Origin: Actinomycetota bacterium
Lineage (GTDB): Bacteria > Actinomycetota > Acidimicrobiia > Acidimicrobiales > Ilumatobacteraceae
DNA length: 10,069 nt
Direction: 5' to 3'
Assembly: GCA_009704425.1 (NCBI GenBank)
Contig: WLEG01000051.1
Coordinates: 1-10,069 of the forward strand
Positions 1 through 5,954 of the stretch are shown here, piece by piece (the stretch's first letter is position 1; the number at the start of each line of letters is the position of its first letter). The position numbers and the translations under genes were made by a program. The notes under the pieces were generated by a model. That model did no database searches, had not been told where the DNA came from, and saw only the letters and a program-made list of their open reading frames with translations.

Positions 1-535
1 CGCGCGACTCGCGAGGACGATGGGCGGCGACCCACCGAGAGCCGAGGTCGCGGAAGAGCACGAGGGTGGAGATCACGCCGACGACGGCTCCGATGAGGGG
101 AGCGATCACGGTGATCGCGTTCGATCCCGGTCGCTCCGCGGCGGACAACGCACCGACGACGGCGAACGCTCCCACGCCCACCACGAGGGGGCGGACCCCG
201 CGTCGACTGGCGGTGCCCAGCGTCATGGACACGGCGGCCAGAACCAGAAAGATGCCCACCCGTAGGGCCGTCTTGTCGTTGGTGCCGAACCAGTCGATGG
301 CCAGTTCCTTCAGCCACCGCGGGGTGCGGTCGATGAACGAGCTACCGACCGAATCGATGGGCGAGGGGCGATCGGCCCACGAGGCGATCAGCATGCCGGT
401 GGTGACGGCGACCGTTCCGACGACGAGTCCGCCCACCGCCGCCGCCCCGCGGGGAACGATCAATGAGGCCAGATCCGGGTCGGGGCGACGCGGAGCGTCG
501 AGGTCGATCTCCGGTTCCGGGGCGACGTCAGACAC
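1..535 (-). CDS. Molybdopterin-dependent oxidoreductase, membrane N-terminus (partial)
   Basis: The reading frame starts at a GTG (535-533) and runs off the left edge, giving 178 codons. Residues 1-20 are acidic and proline-rich. Four hydrophobic segments follow, at about 33-54, 93-112, 119-136 and 141-163. Between the first and second lies a stretch containing SPIDSVG, FIDRTP and WFGTNDK. From memory, this combination marks the membrane portion that precedes the sulfite-oxidase-like molybdenum cofactor domain in actinobacterial oxidoreductases. The catalytic domain would lie beyond the window, so the reaction and substrate cannot be read. The gene begins 45 bases after citrate synthase ends, in the same direction, and may share its transcript. 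I see no clear Shine-Dalgarno sequence before the GTG, so the exact start is uncertain. The alternative is an unrelated four-helix membrane protein. Confidence 0.72.
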   Translation of the reverse strand, partial: MSDVAPEPEIDLDAPRRPDPDLASLIVPRGAAAVGGLVVGTVAVTTGMLIASWADRPSPIDSVGSSFIDRTPRWLKELAIDWFGTNDKTALRVGIFLVLAAVSMTLGTASRRGVRPLVVGVGAFAVVGALSAAERPGSNAITVIAPLIGAVVGVISTLVLFRDLGSRWVAAHRPRESR

Positions 536-580
536 GAGTGGATTCTGGTGCGGCCGAGACCGCGATGCTCGATCGTGCGA

Positions 581-1849
581 TCAGCGGGCGTTCATCGGTA
601 CGTAATCGCGGGTGTCCGAACCCGTGTACCACTGACGCGGACGGCTGATCTTCTGGTCCTTGTCGTTCAGCAGTTCCTGCCAGTGCGCCAACCAGCCGAC
701 GGTTCGCGGAATGGCGAACAGCACCGTGAACATGGCCACCGGGAATCCGAGGGCCTGATAGATGAGTCCGGAGTAGAAGTCCACGTTCGGGTAGAGCTTG
801 CGGTCGACGAAGTACGGATCGCTGAGCGCGGTTTCCTCCAACTTCAGGGCCACGTCGAGGAGCGGGTTCTTGCCGGTCACCTCGAAGACGTCGTAGGCGG
901 TCTTCTTGATGATCTTGGCCCGCGGGTCGTAGTTCTTGTAGACGCGGTGGCCGAAGCCCATCAGGCGACCACCCTTGCCACCCTTGACCTCCTCGATGAA
1001 CGCGGGAACGTTCTCGATGGTGCCGATGTCCTCCAGCATGCGCACGACGGCTTCGTTCGCGCCTCCGTGGAGGGGGCCGTACAGAGCCGAGGCGGCGGCC
1101 GCGGCCGACGTGTACGGGTCGGCGTGGCTGGAGCCCACCACGCGCATGGCGGTGGTTCCGCAGTTCTGTTCGTGATCGGCGTGCAGGATGAACAGCACGT
1201 CCATGGCGCGCTCGAGGCGGGGGTCCACCTCGTAGCCACCGACGTTCCACATCATGTTGAGGAAGTTGGCCGGGAACGACAGCGAGTTGTTCGGGTACAC
1301 GAAGGGCAGACCCGCCGAGAAGCGGTAGGCCATGGCGGCCAACGTGGGGGTCTTGGCGATCATGCGCAGGATCTGCTTGTCCCGGCTGGCCTTGTCCTCG
1401 ATCTCCTTGGCGTCGTTGTAGAACGTGCCCAGGGCCGCCAAGGACGACACGAACATTCCCATCGGGTGGGCGTCGTAGTGGAAGCCGTCCACGAAACGCT
1501 TGCGCATGTTCTCGTGGATGAAGGTGTGGTGCGTGACGTCGCGGTTCCACTGGGCCATCTGCTCGGTGTTGGGCAGCTCGCCGTTCAGCAGCAGGTACGC
1601 CACCTCGAGGTAGGTGCTCTTCTCGGCCAGCTGCTCGATGGGGTAGCCGCGATAGCGCAGGATGCCGGCCTCACCGTCGAGGTAGGTGATGGAGCTCTTG
1701 CAGGCGGCCGTCTGCATGTAGGCCGGGTCGTAGATGTAGAGCGACGGATCCAGTTCGCGCACGGCGGACGCCGGGAACACTCCGTCGGTGATCGGTACGG
1801 TCACGGTCTTGCCCGTGCGATCGTCGGTAATCGTGATGGTGTCGGGCAC
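581..1849 (-). CDS. gltA: Citrate synthase
   Basis: This enzyme condenses acetyl-CoA and oxaloacetate into citrate, the entry step of the TCA cycle, in the cytoplasm. The protein has 422 residues, the usual length of the hexameric bacterial form. Catalytic residues are visible: His261 in GPLHGGANEA, His301 in GFGHRVYKNYDPRA and Asp357 in PNVDFYSG. Oxaloacetate-binding elements also appear: HADHEQNCGT from residue 223 and Arg382 in PRTVGW. The start is GTG at 1849, with AAGGGG nine bases upstream. A 134-base gap separates it from the carboxyltransferase gene upstream and 45 bases separate it from the oxidoreductase gene downstream. The gap holds a hairpin and a possible promoter, so gltA probably has its own control. 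The family is certain. 2-Methylcitrate synthase is a less likely alternative because the protein is long and carries the full citrate synthase N-terminal domain. Confidence 0.97.
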   Translation of the reverse strand: MPDTITITDDRTGKTVTVPITDGVFPASAVRELDPSLYIYDPAYMQTAACKSSITYLDGEAGILRYRGYPIEQLAEKSTYLEVAYLLLNGELPNTEQMAQWNRDVTHHTFIHENMRKRFVDGFHYDAHPMGMFVSSLAALGTFYNDAKEIEDKASRDKQILRMIAKTPTLAAMAYRFSAGLPFVYPNNSLSFPANFLNMMWNVGGYEVDPRLERAMDVLFILHADHEQNCGTTAMRVVGSSHADPYTSAAAAASALYGPLHGGANEAVVRMLEDIGTIENVPAFIEEVKGGKGGRLMGFGHRVYKNYDPRAKIIKKTAYDVFEVTGKNPLLDVALKLEETALSDPYFVDRKLYPNVDFYSGLIYQALGFPVAMFTVLFAIPRTVGWLAHWQELLNDKDQKISRPRQWYTGSDTRDYVPMNAR

Positions 1850-1858
1850 CTTGCTCGT

Positions 1859-1864
1859 CCCCTT
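1859..1864 (-). promoter_or_regulatory. gltA ribosome binding site
   Basis: AAGGGG on the minus strand lies nine bases before the GTG at 1849. It is a partial match to the Shine-Dalgarno consensus and supports that start. Most other starts in this window lack any such site. Confidence 0.5.
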
Positions 1865-1910
1865 GTTGACTGGGCCCCGTTTCCGGTTTGGATTGTTCGG
1901 GCCGGTTCTT

Positions 1911-1928
1911 CGGAGGCTTTCTCCTCCG
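1911..1928 (-). other. Hairpin in the region before gltA
   Basis: This is a perfect six-base-pair GC-rich inverted repeat, CGGAGG and CCTCCG, around a six-base loop. No run of T follows on either strand, so it is a poor intrinsic terminator. On the minus strand it would either lie in the citrate synthase leader or follow the end of the carboxyltransferase gene. Its 5' arm contains GGAGG, but no start codon follows at a useful distance. Its role is unknown. Confidence 0.35.
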
Positions 1929-1937
1929 CTGAGCAGG

Positions 1938-1966
1938 ATAATCGTGCCCGACGCTCAACCCCACAA
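1938..1966 (-). promoter_or_regulatory. Possible gltA promoter
   Basis: On the minus strand, TTGTGG (1966-1961) is followed after 17 bases by GATTAT (1943-1938). The spacing is ideal but each hexamer is only a fair match to consensus. If it is active, the citrate synthase leader would be about 80 bases long and would include the hairpin at 1911-1928. Confidence 0.25.
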
Positions 1967-1983
1967 CCGGCGAACGACAGCGG

Positions 1984-3327
1984 TCAAAGCGGGGTGTTGT
2001 CGTGCTTGCGCCCGCGAAAGACCTCGCGCTTGTCGATGAGCGCGTCGAGGGCGGCGTTGATGCTGGCTCGGGTGTCGGACGGATCGATCACGGCGTCCAC
2101 GTAGCCCCGCTCGGCGGCCACGTAGGGGTTGAGCAGGCGTTCGGTGTAGTCGGCCTCGAAGGCGGCCTTCTCCTCGGGGGTGGCCCGGCGTTGCAGGATG
2201 GCCGCGGCCTGTCCCGCACCCATCACGGCCAACTCGGCCCAGGGCCACGCGAGGCAGAGGTCGTTGCCCATCTTCTTGGAGTCCATCACGATGTACGCAC
2301 CGCCGTAGCTCTTGCGCAGGATGATGCAGATGCGCGGAACGGTGGCGCGTCCGTAGGCGAACACCAACTGGGCGCCGTGGCGGATCATCCCGCGCCACTC
2401 GAGGTCCTTGCCGGGATAGAAGCCGGGTGTGTCGACGAGGGTGATGATGGGAATGTTGAAGGCGTCGCAGAACGCGACGAAGCGCGCACCCTTCTGTGAG
2501 GCCGGGATGTCGAGGGTTCCGGCCAACGCCACCGGCTGGTTGGCGACGATTCCCACGGGACGTCCGCCCATGGTGGCCAGACAGGTCACGAGGTTCGCGG
2601 CCCAACGGGCTCGCAACTCGAAGTAGTCGCCGTCGTCGGACAGCGCGGCGATGACGTTGCGCACGTCGTAACTTCCGGTGGAGGACTCCGGGACGACGGC
2701 GCCGGCCTCGGGAGTGGGGCGATCGGCCGGGTCGTCGCTGGCCCACCCCGGCGGTTCGAGATCGCAGTTGTCGGGCACGTACGACAAAAGGTGTTCGGCG
2801 GCGGCGATCGCCGACTCCAGATCGGCGGTCACGACGGTGGCGGCGCCCGTGAATCGTGCGTGTGCTCCGGCCCCACCGAGCTCCTCGTTGTCGATGGTGA
2901 CACCGGTGAACTCGGTGACCATGTTCGGGCCCGACACGAAGGCGTAGGCGCGTTCGGTCATGATCACGTGATCGGCGATGCCCAGCAACAGCGCGGGCCC
3001 CGACACCGCGGGTCCGTCGACGATGATGATGGTGGGAACGATGCCCGAACAGTCGGTCAGGGCCTTGGCGGCCAACCCCCAGCCGTGAAGGGCCGAGAAC
3101 CCCTCGCGCAGATCGGCGCCCGAGGAGGCCATCACCGCGACCAACGGCAGACGCTCGGCGACCGCGGTGCGCGCGGCCGTGGCGATCATCGACGAGGCCT
3201 CGCTCGACAGTGCTCCGCGGTGGGTGTCGGCGGTGACCTCGAGCCACACCACGCGTCGGTCACCCACGTCGCGCACGGCGACACGAGCGACCCCGGGAAC
3301 CTTGGCGCGAAGGTCGACCGGAGCCAT
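1984..3327 (-). CDS. Acyl-CoA carboxylase carboxyltransferase (beta) subunit, short form
   Basis: This subunit moves the carboxyl group from biotin to an acyl-CoA such as acetyl- or propionyl-CoA. The ATG at 3327 gives 447 residues; a TTG two codons earlier is the alternative start. The C-terminal half is canonical: LVDTPGFYPG near 297-306, an IRHGAQL segment, RKSYGGAYIVM near 338-348 and WAELAVMGA. The residue after YGGAY is Ile346. From memory, Streptomyces PccB has Asp422 there and the acetyl-accepting AccB has Ile, so a broad or acetyl-CoA preference is possible. The N-terminal half is divergent: SSGADLREG replaces SGGARIQEG and GPAVSGPA replaces GPCAGGAV. The protein lacks about 70 N-terminal residues of usual homologues. 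An in-frame TGA at 3357-3355 shows this is not a missed start. No biotin carboxylase or biotin carrier gene is present here. It follows the LysR gene by 16 bases. Confidence 0.88.
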   Translation of the reverse strand: MAPVDLRAKVPGVARVAVRDVGDRRVVWLEVTADTHRGALSSEASSMIATAARTAVAERLPLVAVMASSGADLREGFSALHGWGLAAKALTDCSGIVPTIIIVDGPAVSGPALLLGIADHVIMTERAYAFVSGPNMVTEFTGVTIDNEELGGAGAHARFTGAATVVTADLESAIAAAEHLLSYVPDNCDLEPPGWASDDPADRPTPEAGAVVPESSTGSYDVRNVIAALSDDGDYFELRARWAANLVTCLATMGGRPVGIVANQPVALAGTLDIPASQKGARFVAFCDAFNIPIITLVDTPGFYPGKDLEWRGMIRHGAQLVFAYGRATVPRICIILRKSYGGAYIVMDSKKMGNDLCLAWPWAELAVMGAGQAAAILQRRATPEEKAAFEADYTERLLNPYVAAERGYVDAVIDPSDTRASINAALDALIDKREVFRGRKHDNTPL

Positions 3328-3333
3328 CGCCAA

Positions 3334-3339
3334 AGAGTA
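3334..3339 (-). promoter_or_regulatory. -10 box for a leaderless carboxyltransferase mRNA
   Basis: TACTCT on the minus strand is followed by exactly six bases and then the ATG at 3327. This TAnnnT-N6-start spacing is typical of actinobacterial leaderless transcripts. It supports the ATG over the TTG at 3333 and suggests transcription independent of the LysR gene, whose stop codon lies just upstream. I see no convincing -35 element. Confidence 0.4.
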
Positions 3340-3343
3340 CGCC

Positions 3344-4279
3344 TCAGAACGTCTTCAGGGGGAATGCGTCGGCCCCCACGTGCACACCGGGTTGACGTGC
3401 TCCACGGTCGGTGACCAACGTCTGCGCGAGCTCGCGTGCCACCTGCGTGGCGGGACCGGGGCGGGGCCGATTGCGTTGCACCCAACCGACGACGCGCCGT
3501 GGGAGGCCGGGCACCTCGATGCGTGAGAAGTCGCCCTTCAGCCAACGCGGAATGGCGGTGGCGGGAACGATGGTGGCTCCGAATCCCTCGAAGGCCAGAG
3601 AGGCCATCAGTCGCACACCGTCGATCTCGGCCTGCACCGACAGCGTGACTCCGTTGGCCTCGGCGGCGCGATTGATGATGCGACGCAGGGCCGCCGATCG
3701 CGGTGGCAACAACAGCGGATGTTCGCCCAGGCGCACGATGGGAAGCGTGCGGAAACTCGACCACGGATGCTTGGAGTGGACCAGCAGCACCAGATCCTCG
3801 GCGAAGAGCGTGGTGACGCTGAGTTCCTTGTCGTCGACCGGAAGGTGAACGATGGCCGCATCGATCTGGCCCGACACGAGTCGGGGGAGCAGGCTGGACG
3901 TTCCCCCCTCGGAGATGATCGGTCGCACGTTCGGATGGGCCTCGCGCAGGGCCGTGAGGAACTGGGGCATCAGCCAGCGACCGGTGGTCCCGATCACTCC
4001 GATGCGGGTCTCGCCCGAGACCACGTCGTCCAGAGCCGAGATGTCGGCGGCGATGTCATCCATCTCGCGCAGGATCCGCCTCCCGCGTTCCACCACCAGG
4101 GCGCCCTCCTCGGTGAGTTGGCCCGTGGCCCGGTCGATGAGGGCCACCCCCAGATCCCGCTCCAGCTTGGCCACGTGGGCCGACACGTTGGATTGCACCG
4201 TGTAGAGGGCCCGGGCGGCCGCCGAGAACGATCCGTGGTCCGCGATGGCCACCAGGGAGGCGAGCTGGCGGACGTCCAT
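3344..4279 (-). CDS. LysR-family transcriptional regulator
   Basis: This is a cytoplasmic DNA-binding regulator of 311 residues, a normal LysR length. It opens with MDVRQLASLVAIADHGSFSA, continues through ALYTVQSNVSAHVAKLERDLG (the winged helix-turn-helix, residues about 2-60), and is followed by a linker helix. The effector domain begins near residue 88 with GETRIGVIG and contains VRLMASLAFEGFGATIVPA. I chose the ATG at 4279 because MDVRQL is the usual LysR opening; a GTG sits one codon earlier. No Shine-Dalgarno sequence is seen. The gene is divergent from the small RNA, and a palindrome lies between the two starts, as expected for a LysR protein controlling itself and its divergent neighbour. 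The co-oriented carboxyltransferase gene downstream is another possible target. The effector cannot be predicted. Confidence 0.94.
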   Translation of the reverse strand: MDVRQLASLVAIADHGSFSAAARALYTVQSNVSAHVAKLERDLGVALIDRATGQLTEEGALVVERGRRILREMDDIAADISALDDVVSGETRIGVIGTTGRWLMPQFLTALREAHPNVRPIISEGGTSSLLPRLVSGQIDAAIVHLPVDDKELSVTTLFAEDLVLLVHSKHPWSSFRTLPIVRLGEHPLLLPPRSAALRRIINRAAEANGVTLSVQAEIDGVRLMASLAFEGFGATIVPATAIPRWLKGDFSRIEVPGLPRRVVGWVQRNRPRPGPATQVARELAQTLVTDRGARQPGVHVGADAFPLKTF

Positions 4280-4287
4280 CACGAAAA

Positions 4288-4293
4288 AAGATA
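4288..4293 (-). promoter_or_regulatory. Possible -10 box of the LysR gene
   Basis: TATCTT on the minus strand lies five bases before the GTG at 4282 and eight before the ATG at 4279. With no Shine-Dalgarno sequence present, a leaderless or near-leaderless message is plausible. No good -35 element is visible. Confidence 0.3.
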
Positions 4294-4298
4294 GCAGG

Positions 4299-4313
4299 TA
4301 TCGCCGATATCGA
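4299..4313. promoter_or_regulatory. Palindrome between LysR and small-RNA promoters (candidate operator)
   Basis: TATCGCCGATA (4299-4309) is an inverted repeat with five-base arms around one central base. It overlaps a T-N11-A arrangement with TCG and CGA ends (4301-4313), the loose signature of LysR-type sites. It lies between the candidate LysR -10 box and the -35 box of the plus-strand small-RNA promoter, where an autoregulatory LysR site would be expected. Assigning it to this LysR protein is an inference. Confidence 0.35.
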
Positions 4314-4314
4314 C

Positions 4315-4343
4315 TTGAATGGTCACCAATTCACGTGCATACT
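4315..4343 (+). promoter_or_regulatory. Promoter of the C-loop small RNA
   Basis: TTGAAT (4315-4320) and CATACT (4338-4343) are separated by exactly 17 bases, close to the housekeeping sigma-factor consensus. The predicted transcription start is near 4350, about ten bases before the first hairpin. This is the best-formed -35/-10 pair I found in the window. Confidence 0.6.
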
Positions 4344-4349
4344 TTCACA

Positions 4350-4462
4350 TACAGATCGTTAGGTGGTTCCCCCAACCGCCTGCGACATGATCCCAAGAAG
4401 CGGTTCCCCCAACCGCAGGGATCCAGGTTGAGAGGCCCCGCATCCCCCATGCGGGGCCTTTC
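4350..4462 (+). ncRNA. 6C-like small RNA with C-loop hairpins
   Basis: The predicted transcript is about 113 bases. Hairpin 1 (4361-4381) has an eight-base-pair stem, including one G-U pair, around a CCCCC loop. Hairpin 2 (4400-4416) has a perfect six-base-pair stem, GCGGTT and AACCGC, around the same CCCCC loop, and is extended by GATCCC (4389-4394) pairing with GGGATC (4418-4423). A terminator hairpin closes the RNA. Two hairpins with C-rich loops define the actinobacterial 6C RNA family, whose loops are thought to pair with G-rich sites in target mRNAs. Here the loops have five Cs rather than six or more. From memory, the mycobacterial 6C RNA lies beside a HAD-phosphatase gene, and a HAD-domain gene also follows here. 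The alternative is a 5' leader of that gene, but the strong terminator argues for a separate RNA. Confidence 0.72.
4433..4462 (+). terminator. Intrinsic terminator of the small RNA
   Basis: This is a perfect eleven-base-pair stem, AGGCCCCGCAT with ATGCGGGGCCT (4433-4443 and 4449-4459). Its loop is CCCCC and the short tract TTT follows. The stem is very stable but the T run is short, as is common in GC-rich actinobacteria. It lies about 60 bases before the GTG of the next gene, so transcription of that gene needs read-through or its own promoter. Confidence 0.75.
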
Positions 4463-4509
4463 CCGTTGTCGGGCCCGGGTGTGTCGTCGGCGCTCGGCTC
4501 CGTCGGCGT

Positions 4510-4515
4510 TACCGT
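4510..4515 (+). promoter_or_regulatory. Possible -10 box of the HAD/acyltransferase gene
   Basis: TACCGT is followed by seven bases and the GTG at 4523. It is weak but fits the TAnnnT pattern of leaderless starts, and no Shine-Dalgarno sequence is present. It would give the gene a promoter downstream of the small-RNA terminator. Confidence 0.25.
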
Positions 4516-4522
4516 TCCCCGC

Positions 4523-5947
4523 GTGAAGTCCGCGGCCTTTTTCGATCTCGACCGTACGTTGCTCGTCGGCGCGTCGGGTTCGGTCTTTTCCGAGGCGATG
4601 CGCGAGGCCGGACTGGTGACGCAGTCGATCCCCGGTGAGAAGGCTCTCTACGAACTTTTCAATCGCATCGGGGAGACGTTGCCGTCGATGGCGTTGGCGC
4701 GTCAGGCGGCCGCGTTGGCCAAGGGGCGTTCGCAGGCCGACGTTCGGCGCGTGGCCGAAACCGTCGCTCCACGATTGCTCGAACTCGTTCCTCCGTTCGC
4801 ACGTCGGGTGATCGACTCGCATCGGGCCGAGGGACGACTGTTGGTGATGGCCACCACGACACCCGTCGACCTGGTGGAGCCGTTGGCCCGTGCGTTGGGT
4901 TTCGACGACGTGGTGGCGACGCGTTACGGAGTGAGAAGCGACGGCACCTACGACGGAACCATCGACGGGCGTTTCGTGTGGAGCGTCGGCAAGTTGGAGT
5001 CGGTGCGCGAATGGGCGCACGCCAACGAGGTCGATCTGGGCTCGTCGTACGCGTACAGCGACAGTGTGTACGACACGCCGTTGTTGTCCGCGGTGGGTCA
5101 TCCGACCGCGGTCAACCCCGACCCGCGCATGATGTTGGTGGCGGCGGCCAGGCGTTGGCCGGTGGTGCACTTCGACGTTCCCGCGGGTGTGGCCAAGATC
5201 CCCGTGGTGAACATGGAACTGCAACGACTGTTGTTGCAGCTGGCCCGTCCGGCCTTCATCCCGTTCGCCAACTTCGACATCGACGGCACCCATCTGATTC
5301 CGGCCGACGGTCCGGCCATCATCTGCGGCAACCATCGCTCGTACTTCGACGTGATGGCGATCGCGGTCACCGTCGCCCGCACCGGTCGCCCGGTGCGCTT
5401 CCTCGGCAAGAAGGAGGTCTTCGACGCTCCCGTGGTGGGTCAGTTGGCCACCGCTTTGGGAGGGATTCGCGTGGACCGTGGCACGGGCAGCGACGAACCG
5501 CTGCGTGCCGCCGCCGACGCACTCGCCGCCGGCGAACTGGTGGCGATCATGCCCGAGGGAACCATTCCGCGAGGACCGGCCTTCTTCGATCCGGTGCTGA
5601 AGGGACGTTGGGGTGCGGCAACGTTGGCGATGCAGGCCAAGGTGCCGGTGGTTCCGGTGGGCTTGTGGGGGACCGAGTTGGTGTGGCCGCGTTCGTCGCG
5701 GTTGCCCAATCTGTTGAACGTCACCAACCCACCGACCGTGCGGGTTCGCGTCGGCGAACCGTTGACCTTGCGTGGCAAGACGGCCGACGGCAACACGAAG
5801 CGGATCATGAAGGCCATCGTCGATCTGTTGCCGGCCGAGGCCCGCACGAAACGCACGCCCACCGCGGACGAACTACGACGTTCCTACCCGTCGGGTTACA
5901 CGGGGGATCCGACGAGCGAATCGTCGCGTCGTCCCGGCACGGACTGA
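4523..5947 (+). CDS. Bifunctional HAD-IB phosphatase / 1-acylglycerol-3-phosphate acyltransferase (PlsC-type)
   Basis: This 474-residue fusion protein probably makes phosphatidic acid or a related phospholipid intermediate at the membrane. Residues 1-210 form a SerB-like HAD domain: FFDLDRT (Asp8, Asp10), the MATTTPVDL motif at 109-117, Lys157 and YSDSVYDTPLL (Asp180, Asp184). Residues 240-440 form the acyltransferase domain: NHRSYFD (His271 and Asp276, the HX4D motif), FLGKKEVF, GGIRVDRG and MPEGTIPRG (343-351). The last 35 residues are polar and look disordered. The GTG at 4523 gives MKSAAFFDLDRT, the usual opening. An upstream in-frame TTG at 4466 would start just after the terminator and adds only non-conserved residues. 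Mycobacterial PlsC has the same two-domain build. The HAD substrate cannot be predicted. The gene converges with the nitroreductase gene, leaving seven bases between their stops. Confidence 0.93.
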   Translation: MKSAAFFDLDRTLLVGASGSVFSEAMREAGLVTQSIPGEKALYELFNRIGETLPSMALARQAAALAKGRSQADVRRVAETVAPRLLELVPPFARRVIDSHRAEGRLLVMATTTPVDLVEPLARALGFDDVVATRYGVRSDGTYDGTIDGRFVWSVGKLESVREWAHANEVDLGSSYAYSDSVYDTPLLSAVGHPTAVNPDPRMMLVAAARRWPVVHFDVPAGVAKIPVVNMELQRLLLQLARPAFIPFANFDIDGTHLIPADGPAIICGNHRSYFDVMAIAVTVARTGRPVRFLGKKEVFDAPVVGQLATALGGIRVDRGTGSDEPLRAAADALAAGELVAIMPEGTIPRGPAFFDPVLKGRWGAATLAMQAKVPVVPVGLWGTELVWPRSSRLPNLLNVTNPPTVRVRVGEPLTLRGKTADGNTKRIMKAIVDLLPAEARTKRTPTADELRRSYPSGYTGDPTSESSRRPGTD

Positions 5948-5954
5948 GCCGCTC

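Noticed and set aside
66..605. Plus-strand open frame at the left edge
   Set aside because: The opposite strand encodes a clear four-helix membrane protein with recognisable motifs. The plus-strand translation is Arg/Ser/Thr-rich noise.
548..2104. Long open frame of 518 codons on the plus strand over citrate synthase
   Set aside because: It is antisense to a certain citrate synthase gene. Its translation is low in complexity (repeats of H, V, G, R) and matches no family. Long antisense frames are expected in GC-rich genes.
4361..4459. Repeated CCCCC hairpins as a CRISPR or REP-type array
   Set aside because: There are only three hairpins with different stems, no uniform repeat and spacer lengths, and no cas genes. 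A promoter precedes them and a terminator ends them, which fits a small RNA.
4466..4522. Upstream TTG start for the HAD/acyltransferase protein
   Set aside because: It adds 19 non-conserved residues and begins just after the terminator. The GTG at 4523 gives the standard MKSAAFFDLDRT opening.
4331..5335. Minus-strand frame of 334 codons across the small RNA and the HAD domain
   Set aside because: Its product is His/Arg-rich without a family match, and it runs antisense through conserved HAD motifs and the non-coding RNA.
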